DNA of 64,000 nucleotides, taken from contig PTFA01000011.1 of assembly GCA_003342895.1 (NCBI GenBank), positions 7,341,081 to 7,405,080 on the forward strand, written 5' to 3'. The position numbers and the translations under genes were made by a program. Below the pieces are notes generated by a model. It saw nothing but the letters and a program-made list of their open reading frames with translations. It did no database searches and was not told the DNA's origin. This stretch comes from Casuarius casuarius (Eukaryota; Chordata; Aves; Casuariiformes; Casuariidae). Shown here piece after piece: positions 51,357 to 63,400 of the stretch; within the stretch, counting starts at the first letter, position 1, and every line of letters begins with the position of its first letter.

Positions 51357-52154
51357 TAATAAAGATCTTGTAGCTGGCTGTGATAAACTGTTAATAAACT
51401 GTCACCAAGTATCTTCTTTTTGTGGTGAGAGCTTCCCTCGCCACGAGATCTCCCTGAATCTCAGGCCTGCCTGTTCGTCAGACTCGACAGAGTCGCTGGT
51501 TTTGTGTTCTTGGAAAGCTCGTTTTAGACTGCTAGTCTGAATATCCCTTTCGTTCCTTCAGAAGGGGGCCTTGGTGTCATCCCTCTGGCAGGCACTGGTG
51601 GCAGGCTCTGGCAGCACGGATGCAAGCAGGTTGCCTTAATGCAATCCACATCCTGCAGAGCTGGGCGGATTCTGCACAGCTCCTAAGGGGGTTGGCTGTC
51701 CTTGCCTTGTGCTCTCTTTGCTGACCTTGTAAGATTTTTTTTTTTTTTAACTTAACTAAGATTTTAAAAACAAAAGTTTGCATTTTTTTTATGGTGCAAG
51801 TTTATATATAGTATTTCACTGGCTGTCTTTTAATAGGCCAGAATTATACTACTGACCAATGCCCTCTTGTTCCAAAACTTTGGAAAGTCTATGCACATGG
51901 GAGGGAGGAAAGAGGGAAACTTGGATTTTTAAAGTATTTGGTANTTTTTTCCTACTGTACTAGAAATAGCGCTGAGGTTTTGTGTTACTAGGTGTCTTGT
52001 TGGGTCCTGGCAGAGAATAATGGGAAGGCTACAGCTTGTAAAATGGGATTAAGAATTAGATAAAGTATTAGGTTGATTTACAAAGCTTTTTCTCAAACTT
52101 TCATCTCTTAACAAGAGAATAATTGAGTGTTTTGAACCAGGTTTCCTGGCAAGC

Positions 52155-52168
52155 ATTACCATGGTAAT
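52155..52168. promoter_or_regulatory. RFX X-box-like 14-bp perfect palindrome
   Basis: ATTACCATGGTAAT is a perfect palindrome that fits the RFX X-box consensus RYYNYYATRRNRAC at 13 of 14 positions. It lies about 0.8 kb from the CpG-island edge, a distance compatible with a promoter-proximal element. Binding is inference. Confidence 0.35.
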
Positions 52169-52549
52169 ATATACAGTGCTGTAAAACAATTCTTACAGTA
52201 GGATGCCACTGTATAGGAAGCAGCAAGTAGGAAGATCTGATTCTTAATAAAATCATTAAGTAGTTTGAGAAGGCCAAATCTACCTGCTATTTAAACTGTC
52301 ATATTGTGGATCACAGCGTTGGTGAGTTCTGGGTATAGTATGGCAGTGGTAAACATAGTGAATTTTCCAAACTTTTTGTGGCCGATTCAGGTTCATCTCT
52401 CTCAAGTGCAGGACTTGACGTGATCCTGTTTGTGTCTAGTCCCTTCATATCCTGTGGACTCCAAACTGGTCACTTGCTAGAAAATTATTGTGGAAATATG
52501 TATGCTACTGTTTGCTTTAAGAAAAAAAAAAAGACTTCTGTGACAACCT

Positions 52550-52641
52550 GCAGTAAGCTGAACGTCTTATTCTGGGCCAAACAGCAAATTTATCCAGACT
52601 CATGTCCTGTGGATGTGCCTAGGGAAAAGAGCGTAAACAAG
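52550..52641 (+). other. Weak exon candidate
   Basis: An acceptor-like 'GACAACCTGCAG' (ending 52,550) is followed by about 90 bases open in one frame (residues such as 'FWAKQQIYPDSCPVDVPREK') and by a consensus donor AAG/GTAGGT at 52,641/52,642. The open frame extends well beyond both splice sites. The residues match no family I know. It could be a coding or untranslated exon of a gene starting at the CpG island, or chance. Confidence 0.2.
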
Positions 52642-53755
52642 GTAGGTGCCTGTTGGTATCTCCACATAAGACTCCTCCTAGCTTCCAAGAATTGTAGCTC
52701 AAGGATTTTCTGTATTTCATAGCTCTAGATGCATTATTTTTTAATCTAGTGTCTTTACGTGAGCAGTGCACAGGAGAAAGGAGGTCTACAGCCTAATTGC
52801 TTCTTGTGTGAAGAGCAGTTGTTTTTGGTGTCTTTTGAACCACCAGTATGTTGGTCTCATTTGTTGGTCTCACATTCTCATACTGGAAGAAGTGATGAAA
52901 AACTCTGCTCAGCTCTGCTCACCTTGTTGATAAAATCCTCAGTGGTGTGTAGAGTTTTAAGATCTTTGTTGTAGGCTGAAAAATCCTAATGTATTTAACT
53001 GGTTGTTATATAAAAGCATCCCACGTATCTTTGGTTATCTTTGCTATATTTTCTATGTCTTTCCTAGCCCCTTTTGAGATGGGAATTAGAATTGAAAACA
53101 GTCTTTGAGTTGAGTACCCTATAGATTAATAGTCATATAATGATATTGGTGCTGGCATAACTAATGTTTCAGGTAAAAGCATGACGCAAAATAAAACCTT
53201 TGAAACTCCAAGCATACGTACGAAACAAAGTTGCCTATGTTAATGCAATAAAATTGAATTAATAAAGATGACAATTATTTTAAAAGGTGACTTAAGATTT
53301 TTTTTGCATTGGTAGCCATGCATTTGTGGGGGCCTGTGATTAAATGACCCATTGAAACAGATGCATTTCTCACATGGTGTAGGAAAGGCTGTGATGAAGC
53401 AGCCAGGAAATATGTGCTGTTGAGTGGTTCTGTATATTATGATTTGTCAACTGCTTACCATGGCTGCATGAGCATAATTAGGCCTGGAGGAAGAATTTTT
53501 AGCATATATGTGGTATTAGCAATTCTTTTGGTCTCCCTGCAGGAGTAGGAAAATTGGTTCAAAGACAAACTTAACTGTTCTGCAGTTGAGAGGTAAGAAT
53601 GTCTTCATCACTCTCGCTGTCTTTCTCTCTTTACCGTTGCTTCTGATAACTCTCCCTGCCCCCTCCTCAAAAAAGAGAGAGAGAAAAAAGAAAATAGCAT
53701 TTTTGGCCACCTAAATAGTTTGAACAACAAAAATACAGGTTGTATTTTGATTCAT

Positions 53756-53767
53756 GGGGGGGGGGGG
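53756..53767 (+). repeat. G12 homopolymer
   Basis: Uninterrupted run of 12 G; length uncertain in draft sequence. Confidence 0.85.
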
Positions 53768-54265
53768 CATAAAGCTAAGATTATAGAGATCTGGAGTTTT
53801 GTGGGAAGAGGAGGCAGTTGTTCTTGACAGAGGGGCTAAGTGGCTGCCATTGTGCCTCTGTAGCAGAAGAAGTGTTTTACTTGCTTGGATTAAGAAGCTT
53901 CAGGAAAGAACAGAAGTAAAGCATTGATAACAGCCTTGATCAAAATACAATATGTATGGGTACTTTTCCTGTGATAATTCGATTTTTTTCCTTACAGTTT
54001 ACAATGGTGTTAACTGTATTTACTATTTAACAAAATAAGTAAGAGCTGGTAGCAGTTCTGTGGCTTATAACTATTATACTGTGCATCACCTAAAGAAATA
54101 TGAATTGGGGATTGTGATAGAGGATTAAGGACGTTTGAGAATGAGAAACAGTTTTTGCAACGTTTGTGGAGACCCTTATACTAGGCCATGTACAAAAATA
54201 TTTTTTAAAAATAGTCCTTTATTTGTCTTGCTTATTAACAGTGTGCTCTTCTGAAGAACAGAGAG

Positions 54266-54375
54266 GAAATAGAAGATTCAGGCTCTATTCCTGGCTGTGA
54301 CATCAGCAAGTTCTTGACTCACCCTTTGGGCTTGGGTCTGTCTGCTGTTTTACCTATTGCATCGTATTTGCAAAG
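54266..54375 (+). repeat. Possible MIR fragment, sense
   Basis: 'CAGGCTCTATTCCTGGCTGTGACATCAGCAAGTTCTTGACTCA' (two adjoining parts) resembles the MIR block in which 'TCCTGGCTCTGCCACT' leads to 'GTGACCTTGGGCAAGTCACTT', and 'CTGTTTTACCTATTGC' could be the following segment. Divergence is high. Confidence 0.4.
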
Positions 54376-54724
54376 TCACATTATTGCTAGTGGAAAACTT
54401 TGTAACAAACTTTGTAACTTTAGGCACGATTTTTATATGATGCACAGTTAATTTAGATTTCATCATAACAAAATTGTCTGCTGGAATTCTATTTGATCAC
54501 TAATCTTCAGGGGAGATTCTTGCTAGTAATATGCTTTTGGATGCAGTTGTTGTCTTACTAGAAAAACGTGAGATCAAAAGGATTGTTCCAGGGAGTTTGC
54601 TGGAACAGTCAAAAAAGAACTAAAATAAGCACTTGAGACTGTTTCGATTTGATCTGTGTTTCTTCAGCAGACTGGCCTATCTGGTTGGTACAAAGAAACT
54701 TGCTGGCAATATTCCCTCCCTGCA

Positions 54725-54735
54725 CCCCCCCCCCC
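54725..54735 (+). repeat. C11 homopolymer
   Basis: Uninterrupted run of 11 C just upstream of the minus-strand CR1 copy. Confidence 0.85.
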
Positions 54736-54807
54736 AGCAATTAATGGTGTTGGTCTGGAATGAGGACCCTAAAGTGGTATTTCTTGAAGCTTAGACTGGG
54801 GGAATAA

Positions 54808-55250
54808 TTTAGGTTGGAAGGGACCTCTGTAGGTCACTTGGTTTCTTCCTCTACTTAAAGTAGGGCCATCTCTGATAACAAGGGCCTGTGCAACCTGATC
54901 CAGTGGGTTGTTCTGAATCTCTGAGGATGATGCTTTCACAGCCTCCCTGGGCAGCCTGTTCCAGTATTTGGCTACTCTCACTGTGAAAATTAATTTCTTA
55001 ATAATGTGAATTCCCTAGCTGAAACTGTCTTTTTTTCTGTGTACCTCAGAGAAGAGCCTGGCTTGTTTCTTTGCTTTGAGTCTTCCCCTTCTGCCCCTCC
55101 CCCCCCCCCCCCCCCCCCCCCCCCAAGTCCCTTTTGGTAGTTTAAGACAGTAAGTAATTGGTTCCCCTGCCCTCTACTCTCACGCACTTAGCTTTTTCTT
55201 CTCCAGGCTGAGAAAACCCATCTCTCTCAGGCTTTCCCCATTTGTCACTG
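54808..55250 (-). repeat. CR1 LINE 3'-end fragment, antisense
   Basis: Reading left to right, 'GGTTGGAAGGGACCTCTGTA', 'GCAACCTGATCCAGTGGGTT', 'CACAGCCTCCCTGGGCAGCC' and 'TGTTCCAGTATTTGGCTACT', then 'CTTCTCCAGGCTGAGAAAAC' reproduce in order the antisense 3' end of avian CR1. The typical 5' truncation leaves the end of ORF2 and the 3' UTR. It contains a C26 run that is not part of the family. It is decayed and inert. Confidence 0.9.
55099..55124 (+). repeat. C26 homopolymer inside the CR1 copy
   Basis: The run follows a C-rich stretch (TTCCCCTTCTGCCCCTCC) and probably grew by slippage after insertion of the CR1. The exact length is unreliable. Confidence 0.85.
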
Positions 55251-57530
55251 ATAGAAGACAGCTTAGGAGTAAGAGACTTGCACTCTCCAGAAGCCTTGGC
55301 CTGTCCTTGCTTACCTGTTCACTGAGCAGGTGCAAGTCTTTCTTGCCGGAGTTCATGTCCTGCCTTCCACCTCTCCTGCCCTTAGCTCTATCCCTCCACC
55401 CCCAAAAAGGTGGCCGTGTCCACATGACAGTATGCCCAATGCCCTGATCTTTGTATGTTCTTCTATTTTTCCTTTTATTTGGGGGGGAGGGGGAAAGGAG
55501 AGTTAGGGGTGTTGGAGGAGAGACAGACTTTGCTTGCATCAACCCAGATTTTACTGTGTAATAAAATTATACTGATTCATGTAGTGAGAATTACCAGATT
55601 CCTGGATAAAAGGAGTTGGGATGTTGTCTCAAACTGTGAAAATTCTCCTTTTGGTTTCAAGAACTGTTCTTTAAAACCATAAGACTAACTTTCTTATGAA
55701 GTAAAATTTCCTGATTTAGACAGCTGGCTTCCCCCCTCCCCTTGTAATAAAGCCTTGTGAAGCACTGAGTAATCTAATTTTAATGTAGTGCTATCTTTTT
55801 TTTCTTTTTTAGGGGCTTTGTTTTTAACCGAATATGAATTTGTTGGAGGTGTGTGTTTGTGTGTGCACACACGTGCACGCACACACACTTAGCATAACCA
55901 GCATAGTTATTAAGCCATCCTAGGCAGGTTTAGCTTAGGGAAAGGTACTTTAGCCTCTGCTCATGTGACTGTGCCTGTTCATGATTCATAGGCCAAAAAA
56001 AAAGTGTTATATGTGGAGAGAAACAAAGCATAGGTGTTACCAAGCATCAGTTTGTCTTTGGGTTGTAATTATCTTCTTTGACTGAGAAGAAGCAGAAGAT
56101 ATATTTACAGTTTCTNTAGCTCACAGAGTAAATATTTACATGGGTTTTGTTGTAGCAATTTAACCTGAAGAAAGGGCTTTCTTAAAAGAATGAAGGGATA
56201 CATAATGTTAAATAACTTGTCGGATTTTGGCCTTCTCAGCCCTTAACTCCTTCTCCTGGCTTAATATTCCATGAATATTCTGGTAGGTGAGGAAGACATC
56301 CTAAATCTGAAATTGAATCTGTTTAATGTTCTCAACTGCTATGTTGGCTCTCTAAAACTTTAGTAAGACTGTTCTCATTAACTCTTTCATAATAGTTACT
56401 GTTAATTACTCTGTTCTAACAAGCAGACCTTTCTGTTACTCTGAGATATGCTGTGTCTTCAGGTACGCATTTCAATTCTCTAGTTCTGACAGTTCAGAAA
56501 AGGCTACCTAATGCAGCTTCTAAGATATTCAAGTGAAAATGGGTACACTCTTTTAAAAGATATTTGTGGTTTTCAGGTCTGTTTAGACATGAAGTTCACT
56601 GCCAGAGAGAAGGTGTTTTCAGCTTGCACGATGTATTCTGCCTCTGAATTTTTAAACTGTTCTGCCACGTAGACGAAATGAGGGCAACCACATGTGGTGG
56701 GGCTGGGACAAGGTGGTTGTCATCTTGCATAATTTTGCATACAGCCATGTACTTGCTGCAGAAGTAGTCCTGATATTACTACTTTTCCATTTGTATAAGG
56801 TATGTGTAACCTTAGTTTGAGGGTGCTTTAAGCCCCAATTAGCAGACATGGTCAAGGTGATCTACTTGACCTCAGGTTTCACTTGAATGTTTGATACTAA
56901 AACCTAACTTCCCTGTAGCAAAGCCAAATCAAGCCTTGGTATTACTAATGGTAAGCTGACGCTGCTTAATTTTTCCTCTTTTAATATATTCTTGACCCCC
57001 TTTGTGGTACAGTGCTCAAACCAGGGAGTGATTTGTAGTGTATTTCACAGATGACCTCATCAGAAGTTCTTGCTGGCAGATACTCTGTGCTCTCACCTTC
57101 AGAACTGTGTTTATAAATAGTTGGGCTTGAATATAACTTAGAAAAAATATTGCTCCCTTAATTATTGTCATAGCTCCAAGTGAAAGGAAGAAGTGTCTCT
57201 GAAATAAAATACCTCTGTGAGTTTAGGACTTCAGCAAAAATTTGGACATTCACATGGGTTTGTCTTTGCAGTGGACATAATTGGTTCAGTCTTTATGGTG
57301 GAGTTATCCTACAGGTGTTGTCCTTCTCATTATGGATGACTTCCAGACTTTGCTTCCTTCTACCATGGCCTTTAAAAACAAAAACAAACAAAAAAACCCA
57401 GACCTCCTATCTGAACCTTCAATTAACATCCCTTTAGTAATGGATTAAAATTAGATGCTTTCTGCAGCCCTCCATCAGAGGCTGATCCTTAAACTGTTGT
57501 AGCTTATCCCAATATGTAGATCTGAACTGG
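55251..57530. other. Non-coding DNA between two CR1 copies
   Basis: No gene is supported. It holds G-rich sequence near 55,480-55,500, a CA/TG alternating tract at 55,849-55,888, and an A-rich CAAA tract near 57,375-57,400. One ambiguous base occurs at 56,116. Confidence 0.45.
55849..55888. repeat. Self-complementary TG/CA tract
   Basis: GTGTGTTTGTGTGTGCACAC followed by ACGTGCACGCACACACAC: the left (TG)n half and right (CA)n half are near-reverse complements, so the tract can form a cruciform as well as Z-DNA. Confidence 0.8.
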
Positions 57531-57534
57531 CTGA

Positions 57535-58975
57535 TGTTATTGAAAGGCCACTCTTGGTTAACTTTGAAAGGTCATGTGGTCAGAAGAGGTTCCTGAGGAC
57601 TGGAAAAAAAACAAATGCCACTCCTGTCTTCAAGAAGGTGGATTCAGGGAACAACTAGCTGGTCAGCCTCATCTTGATCCCTGGAAGGGTGACAGCAACT
57701 AATCCTGGAAACCATTTCCAGACACTTGAAGGACAAGAAGGTGACTGGGAGTAGTAGGCATGGATTTATGAAGGGGAAATCATGCTTAATCAACCCGATA
57801 GCGTTCTACGATGGAATGACTGGCTTGGTGGATGAGGGGAGAACAGACGATGTTGTTTGTATCAACTTTAGTAAGGCTTTTGACACTGTCTCCCTTAACA
57901 TCCTCATAGACAAACTGACAAAGTACAGGCTAGGTAAGCAGTCAGTGAGGTGGACTGAAAACTAGCCAAGTGGCCAGGCTCGGAGGGTTGNGATCAGTGG
58001 CAAAAAGTCCAGGTGGAAACCAGTCATTAGTGGTATCCCCCGGGGTTGATACTGGGGCCAGTACTGTTTAACATCTTCATTAATGATCTGGATGATGGAG
58101 CAGAGTGTGCCCTTAGCAAGTTTGCTAATAATATAAAACTGGGAGGAGTGACTGATAAACCAGAGTTGTGCTGCTATTCAGAGGGACGTTGACAGGCTGG
58201 AGAGATGGGCAGAGGAACCTCACAAAGTCTGACAAAGGGGAATGCAGAGTTCTGCACCTGAAGAGGAATAACCCCATGCACTGGTACAGATTGGTGGCGA
58301 CTGGCTGGAAAGCAGCTTTGTAGAGAAGGTCTTGATGGACAGTAAATGGGACATGGGTTAACAATGTGCCCTTGTGGCAAAGGAGGCCAATGGTATCTTG
58401 GGCTGTATTAAGAAGGGCATCCTCAGCAGGTCGAGGGAGGTGATCCTTCCTCTCTACTCAGCCCTGGTGAGGCCACATCTGGAGTACTGAGTCCAGTGCT
58501 TGGCTTCCCAGTACAAGCCACAAACTTACTGGAGTGAGACAGCGAAGTGTTTAAGGGACTGGAGCATCTCTGATACGAAGAGAGGCTGTGAGAGCTGGGA
58601 CTGTTCAGCCTGGAGAAGAAAAGGCTCAGGGGAAATCTCATCAATATTTATAAATATTTGGTGGGAAAGTATAATGAAGACGGAGCCAAACTCTTCTCAG
58701 TGGTGCCCAGTGACCCAACAAGAGGCAATGTTCATAAAGCAAAATGCAGGAAACTCCATTTGAAGTTAGAGAAACTTTTTATTTGTAAGGGTGGTTGAAC
58801 TCGAATGGGTTGCCTAGAGATGTTGTGGAGTCTCCATCCTTGGAGATATTCAATATCTGACTAGATGTGGTCCTGGGTGACCTCCTGTGGGTGACCCTGC
58901 TTTGTGCAGAAGAGTTGGACTAGATGATCTCTAGAGGTGCCTTCCAACTGCAGCTATTCCGTTGTGTGTGTGTGT
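57535..58975 (+). mobile_element. 5'-truncated CR1 LINE with decayed reverse transcriptase region
   Basis: A 1.44-kb sense copy covering the second half of CR1 ORF2 and the 3' end. The frame from 57,726 shows the reverse-transcriptase blocks 'HGFMKGKSCLINPIAFYD' and 'CINFSKAFDTVS'. Further on, in other frames, the DNA encodes the '[11 protein letters not shown]' region (about 58,070-58,100) and then the part usually carrying the active-site 'FADD', here altered ('TTTGCTAATAATATAAAACT'). 3' landmarks include 'AGGTCGAGGGAGGTGATCCT', 'TTCAGCCTGGAGAAGAAAAG' and the terminal 'GGACTAGATGATCTCTAGAG'. Several stops and frameshifts break the frame, so it is a dead copy. It ends in a GTGTG-rich tail near 58,960-58,978 derived from the CR1 8-mer tail. 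CR1 moves by target-primed reverse transcription and is usually truncated like this. Confidence 0.95.
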
Positions 58976-61900
58976 GGTGTGCTTTTTTATTTTTTTTGTG
59001 AAAAGTAAGCCTGACTCTGGGCAGGAGGACAACTGACAGTGTACTAACGACTCTAGGCATCAAATTTAATCTTTGGTGCCACATCTGTTCTAATCCAAAG
59101 ACTGGAATCCCTCGATCCTATTCCCTGTTGGCAATCTTAGGACATAAGAATGAGCATCTATAGAATGTGGAAGCGTTCTGAAACACTTTGTTTCATAGTC
59201 TAGGTGCTTTGGTGTGAACAAAGTGCTTCCCTTAAAAAAAAGCTACCTGGCATGTGATGCTGGGGCCTACTTAAGTCCTGACCACAGAGTTTGGGTTACC
59301 ATAGTTGAATGGATGATTAGTAGGAAGGAACAGACTTCTGGTCAAATTCCCTTCTGTGTTCTTTGTTGTATGTGGTGTATCATTGCAAATGAAGTTCAGG
59401 GGGAAAATGGGTATCTCTGTTCCTCCTTTCTCTGACTGCCCAAAGTTGACCCTGAGGTGTGTGTGGCGTTTCGGCTGGGGAGAGGAAGGTGGTTGCTTTC
59501 ACTATATGTAGTAAACCACTCAAACATAAGCTGCTTAAAACTACCTAAAAAAAGGAGAGAGAAAAAAAAGCCTTAGTGATAGTGTTTGAATGGAATATTA
59601 CTGTTCTAAATTGTTTGACCATCTGTGGTATGTGTTTCCCCTCAAGTGTTTTGTTAACTCTCAAGTGTTATTTAGGCTAAAGACTTGTATAATTTAGTAT
59701 GTATTTTTAGTCTTTTACCTCTTAGAACATAATCGGTTCAATTAAAACCATTAATGCCTATGGTGTGATTGCATTTTTTATGGAGTTACAAACTGGTACT
59801 GAAAAGTGCCACCTGTTAGGATTTTATGCTATTACTACATGCCTGGCTTATTATACTTTACCAGCCCCTAAAGTTATTTCAGTAATCTACTAACTATGTA
59901 ACCCTGAGTGTGGTGGGGGGTTTTTTTGTATTTTGGTTTATGGACTAAATGAGTTGGAATATGTCACTATGTAGCTTCAGTCTTTATCATGATTAAAGTT
60001 TCAAGTAGGATGTGTCTTGTCCAGCAGTACAAATCAATCTGTGGTAGTCTTTCATCTCAGATGTGGGTTGATAGAGAGATAGGTCCTGTTCTTCTAAAGC
60101 ATCAGTAGGTTTTTGGTTTGGAAAACTGTAGAACACCTGTTTAATGGTGTTAGTAGCAGGGTCCATTAACAAGGTATCAGACAACTGGTTCATAGGTTTC
60201 TAATACTGTTTTTAAACGTGAGAGTAGCAGGTATTTCCCTCTTGAAAAATTGAAGCATGTATCTGTCTAATATTTGACTGCTGCTGCTGGTTCTGTCAAA
60301 TTTTTTTTCCACTCAGCTGTACGGTAGCGGATACTCGAAGACTGAGGTTTTGAATATGGAAAAGTATGGAACTGGGTTAGGTAGGACTGAGTGGGAAGGC
60401 AGCTGTTGGGGTCTGGCAAGTTTCGGAATGAAGGATAAGAAACAGGACCGAAATGGAATCCTAGTTTTAAGGATGGGGGAAAGGCCGGAATAAAATCTGT
60501 CACAGAAGTAAGATGACTACTATGCATCCTTTCCGTAGAGAGCCATAAAACTAACTCTGAAAAAGNACATTTGCCTTTTCTGTTTTATCTTACAGGCTGC
60601 TGTATGGGATGTAAAACTAGATGTTCATGGAAAATACCACATTTCAATGTTTCAAAAAAACTTTTTTTTTTTTTTTTGGTGGCATCCTATAAATACAACA
60701 TATTTTTCTGTTGAACTGTACAAAACTATTCCTTTCAGTTTCATGAAATACATACTTCTGCATTGCAGTAGTCTTTAGAAAGCTCTTATGCATGAGAATT
60801 AATAAGCCTATCAAGTACAGCACGTCACTGATGGCCTTAATTTTTAAGCCTCTGAAGGGAAGTCTGAGTGTGTTCAGCAACCTCAGGTATGTTTGAAAAG
60901 TTTCTCTCTCAAACTAGTTCTCATCTGATGTTATACAAATTTGCAATGCAAAAAATTTCATTTGCTTTGTCTATTTCAGAAAGCACTTGTGACCTTGATT
61001 GGGACACAAGTATGCAGTCTGAAAGATTTAGAAGAAAAAGTTCAGTGGCCTGAAATCTGAAGCATAAACAGCAGGGATATTGGATTAATTAGAATTTTAA
61101 GGGTTTCGGATAAGTATAACATGGGTGACAGAAGCAATAAACTTGTGGCTAACCATAGCCACAAATTTAGGACTTGCTTTCATTCTTTTAATAGTAAGAG
61201 TTGAGAGATCCCTGAAGGAAATACTGTATTAAGATAATGTTAGGAAGAGGTTGATGCCATTAGGTTTGGAATGGGCATTGACACAGTGGCGCTGGGATGC
61301 TCAGTCTGTCCTGGGTGTTCCCTTGCTTGCACCCCTGTCCTNACTGCAAGAGCCAGCCAGATGTGCATGGTATGGTCAGAGCAACAGGTTTGGTTGGTTG
61401 CCTGTTTCAGGCTGTGGTGATCNAGGGCAGGGCTGCCTATCGGGTTCCCCCAGGCAAACCCCGATCACACCAGTTGCATGCCTTATTACTCCTTTTCCAG
61501 TTTTGGGACACTCCATTTCTCTGCTCCAGTTCCTTCCCAAGCAAGCAACTTGCCCAGAATTACTACCTGCCTGCCCATTGGTCACAATTTTTCTACATGC
61601 ATACCCAATTTAGGTAGCCATATCAGAAGTACCTAGGTTGTCTCAGCCTTTGATGGTGTTACTTGGTATGGTTACTGAGGTGCTATTGGCCTTGCAAGGC
61701 TCTGCTCCTTAAAAGGTCACTCCACCACCCTACACACACACTTAAATCTAGCCTTCCCTGACTTGGGTACTTCCCTTGTCCCCTTTCTTGTTTGTACAGG
61801 CAATTGCTTGGTGGCATCTCTCCAAGCTAATTGGTCTATCCTTGGGTATGAGCTGCAGTGTGTGGTAGCTTTTCAGTGAAGCATAGATTACCAACTTGAC

Positions 61901-63400
61901 ATAAACAGTGATGTTGCTGCTCCAGTACTCTGGAATTACAGCAGCAATGAGGAAATACCTACATAGGCCGATGTACATTTAGCATATGCATATCTGGTTT
62001 TAGTTCCGTTACAAAGATTGAAGTTGACGTTAAGATGATTGTCTTAATAGCTGCTGGTCTTGCAAAAAGGCAGGAAAGGATTAGGATATAGGTATTAAAA
62101 ATTCTGTTAGTAAGGGAGTTGCCTCTGAATTACAGCAACTGATTAATTTTAAGTGTTACCAAAAAAAAAAAAAAAAAAAGATTTGGAGGCCTCTGTAGTT
62201 ACACTATGTAGAGTTAGCATGTCTGAGGAAGTTGGGTAGATTCTGAGCTAAATATGCCCAGAGTTTTGAAACAATAGGTTGTGTGATCAGGAATCCAGTT
62301 ACTGTCTACTTGCAATAGTGAGGAGAAACTTTGTCTTACTGAATTCTTTAAATTTCAGTATTTGCACAAGATTCTTGACTACTTTCAAGCTGTAAAGAAG
62401 GCATTCTTATTCTGCAGGACTTTCTTAAATTGATGCCCTGTCTCATGGATGCTTTTCTCCCCCTCTTCAATTTCAATATTTATGTATACCTACTTCTCTT
62501 TCCTCTCAGTCTCACTGTTATCCTCTACTTACTCCCACTATGCCAATTCCAGCTGCTTCTTCATCTTCTGCCTTTCCACGAAAAAGGCTTCTGTTCGCTT
62601 GGGCAGTGTCAGAGATCTAAAACCTCTCTTGCTTATCCTTCACTTTACTTTGTACTTCTGAAATTTTGTTTCTTGCAGTTTTTCATTAGCTTAAAAAGAA
62701 AATAGTTTCTTAAGGCAATGTGTCAAGTGCAACAACACGGGGTTTTGTATCTAAAATGTTTAAAACATGAGCTTTCCTCTGCAAGAAAATATTTTTCTGC
62801 AAAAATGTTTTTTAGTCATAATATGTCTGCCTCTTCCTCAAGTATCTGACAATTTATTTGATGTTCTTATAGCACCTCATGTTAACAAGGTGGAGGCCAC
62901 TTATTACTGGTAACTCCTGGCCATGTTGCAAAGAACAGGCCTCCAGGCATCTTAGAACAACAAAGTCTGCTTGGCCTTGTGTTGCTGTCAGAAGCCCCTT
63001 ACCAGTGAATGTTATCTGGACATTTTGTGATATAAAATCTGCTACTGTAGGACCTTGATGTACCCTCTCAGAATCCNTGTCTGAAGACCTCTCTGATGAC
63101 CCGGGTCAACTAGTTTGTTTGAAATACATTTTTCACGTAGTTGAACATCTTGAAACTCTGTTCCATTAATCTGGATATTTCTAATGCTAAATTTATTTTA
63201 CACTATTCTCTTCATGTATTTAAAAATGTTCTTACAGGCATTTCTTTTTAAATGTGTAGCTCAAATTCTATTGACTAACGTTAATAGAAGGTAGTAGTAG
63301 CTGTAATGCTTTTTATTTGACACCCTCCTCTCTCTGGGGCTGTTGTCCAGGCACAGCATTTTTTTTGTTCCCATGTGCTTTCTCTTCTGGTATGCTGTGT
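58976..63400. other. Non-coding DNA, possible intron
   Basis: No gene is confirmed. Contents: poly(T) at 60,662-60,677, poly(A) at 62,161-62,179, a GC-richer patch at 61,250-61,620 with meaningless overlapping frames, and a palindrome at 63,097-63,108. An acceptor-like 'TTTTATCTTACAG' near 60,595 is followed by a short open frame without a donor. Ambiguous bases occur at 60,566, 61,342, 61,423 and 63,077. Confidence 0.45.
63097..63108. promoter_or_regulatory. Palindrome TGACCCGGGTCA, nuclear-receptor-like
   Basis: A 12-bp perfect palindrome formed by two GGGTCA half-sites in everted orientation with no spacer. RGGTCA half-sites are bound by nuclear receptors. Chance occurrence is possible, and the spacing is not a common one. 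Confidence 0.25.

Larger units (their letters stand above)
51340..54260. other. Island-proximal DNA, possible first intron
   Basis: Composition falls back to AT-rich. A donor-like GTGAGA at 51,422 could end a plus-strand non-coding first exon. A poly(T) lies at 51,736-51,749, an X-box-like palindrome at 52,155-52,168, a weak exon candidate at 52,550-52,641, and a G12 run at 53,756-53,767. No protein gene is confirmed. Confidence 0.45.

Noticed and set aside
50243..51540. Very long frames (up to 359 codons) on both strands across the CpG island
   Set aside because: They run through 465 N and otherwise reflect the scarcity of stop codons in GC-rich DNA. Only the short minus-strand frame beginning in the YY1 motif is kept, as speculative.
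57726..57965. 79-codon frame as an independent gene
   Set aside because: It is the decayed reverse-transcriptase segment of the CR1 copy.
60583..60660. Acceptor-like TTTTATCTTACAG followed by an open frame
   Set aside because: No donor before the poly-T run, and no recognisable peptide.
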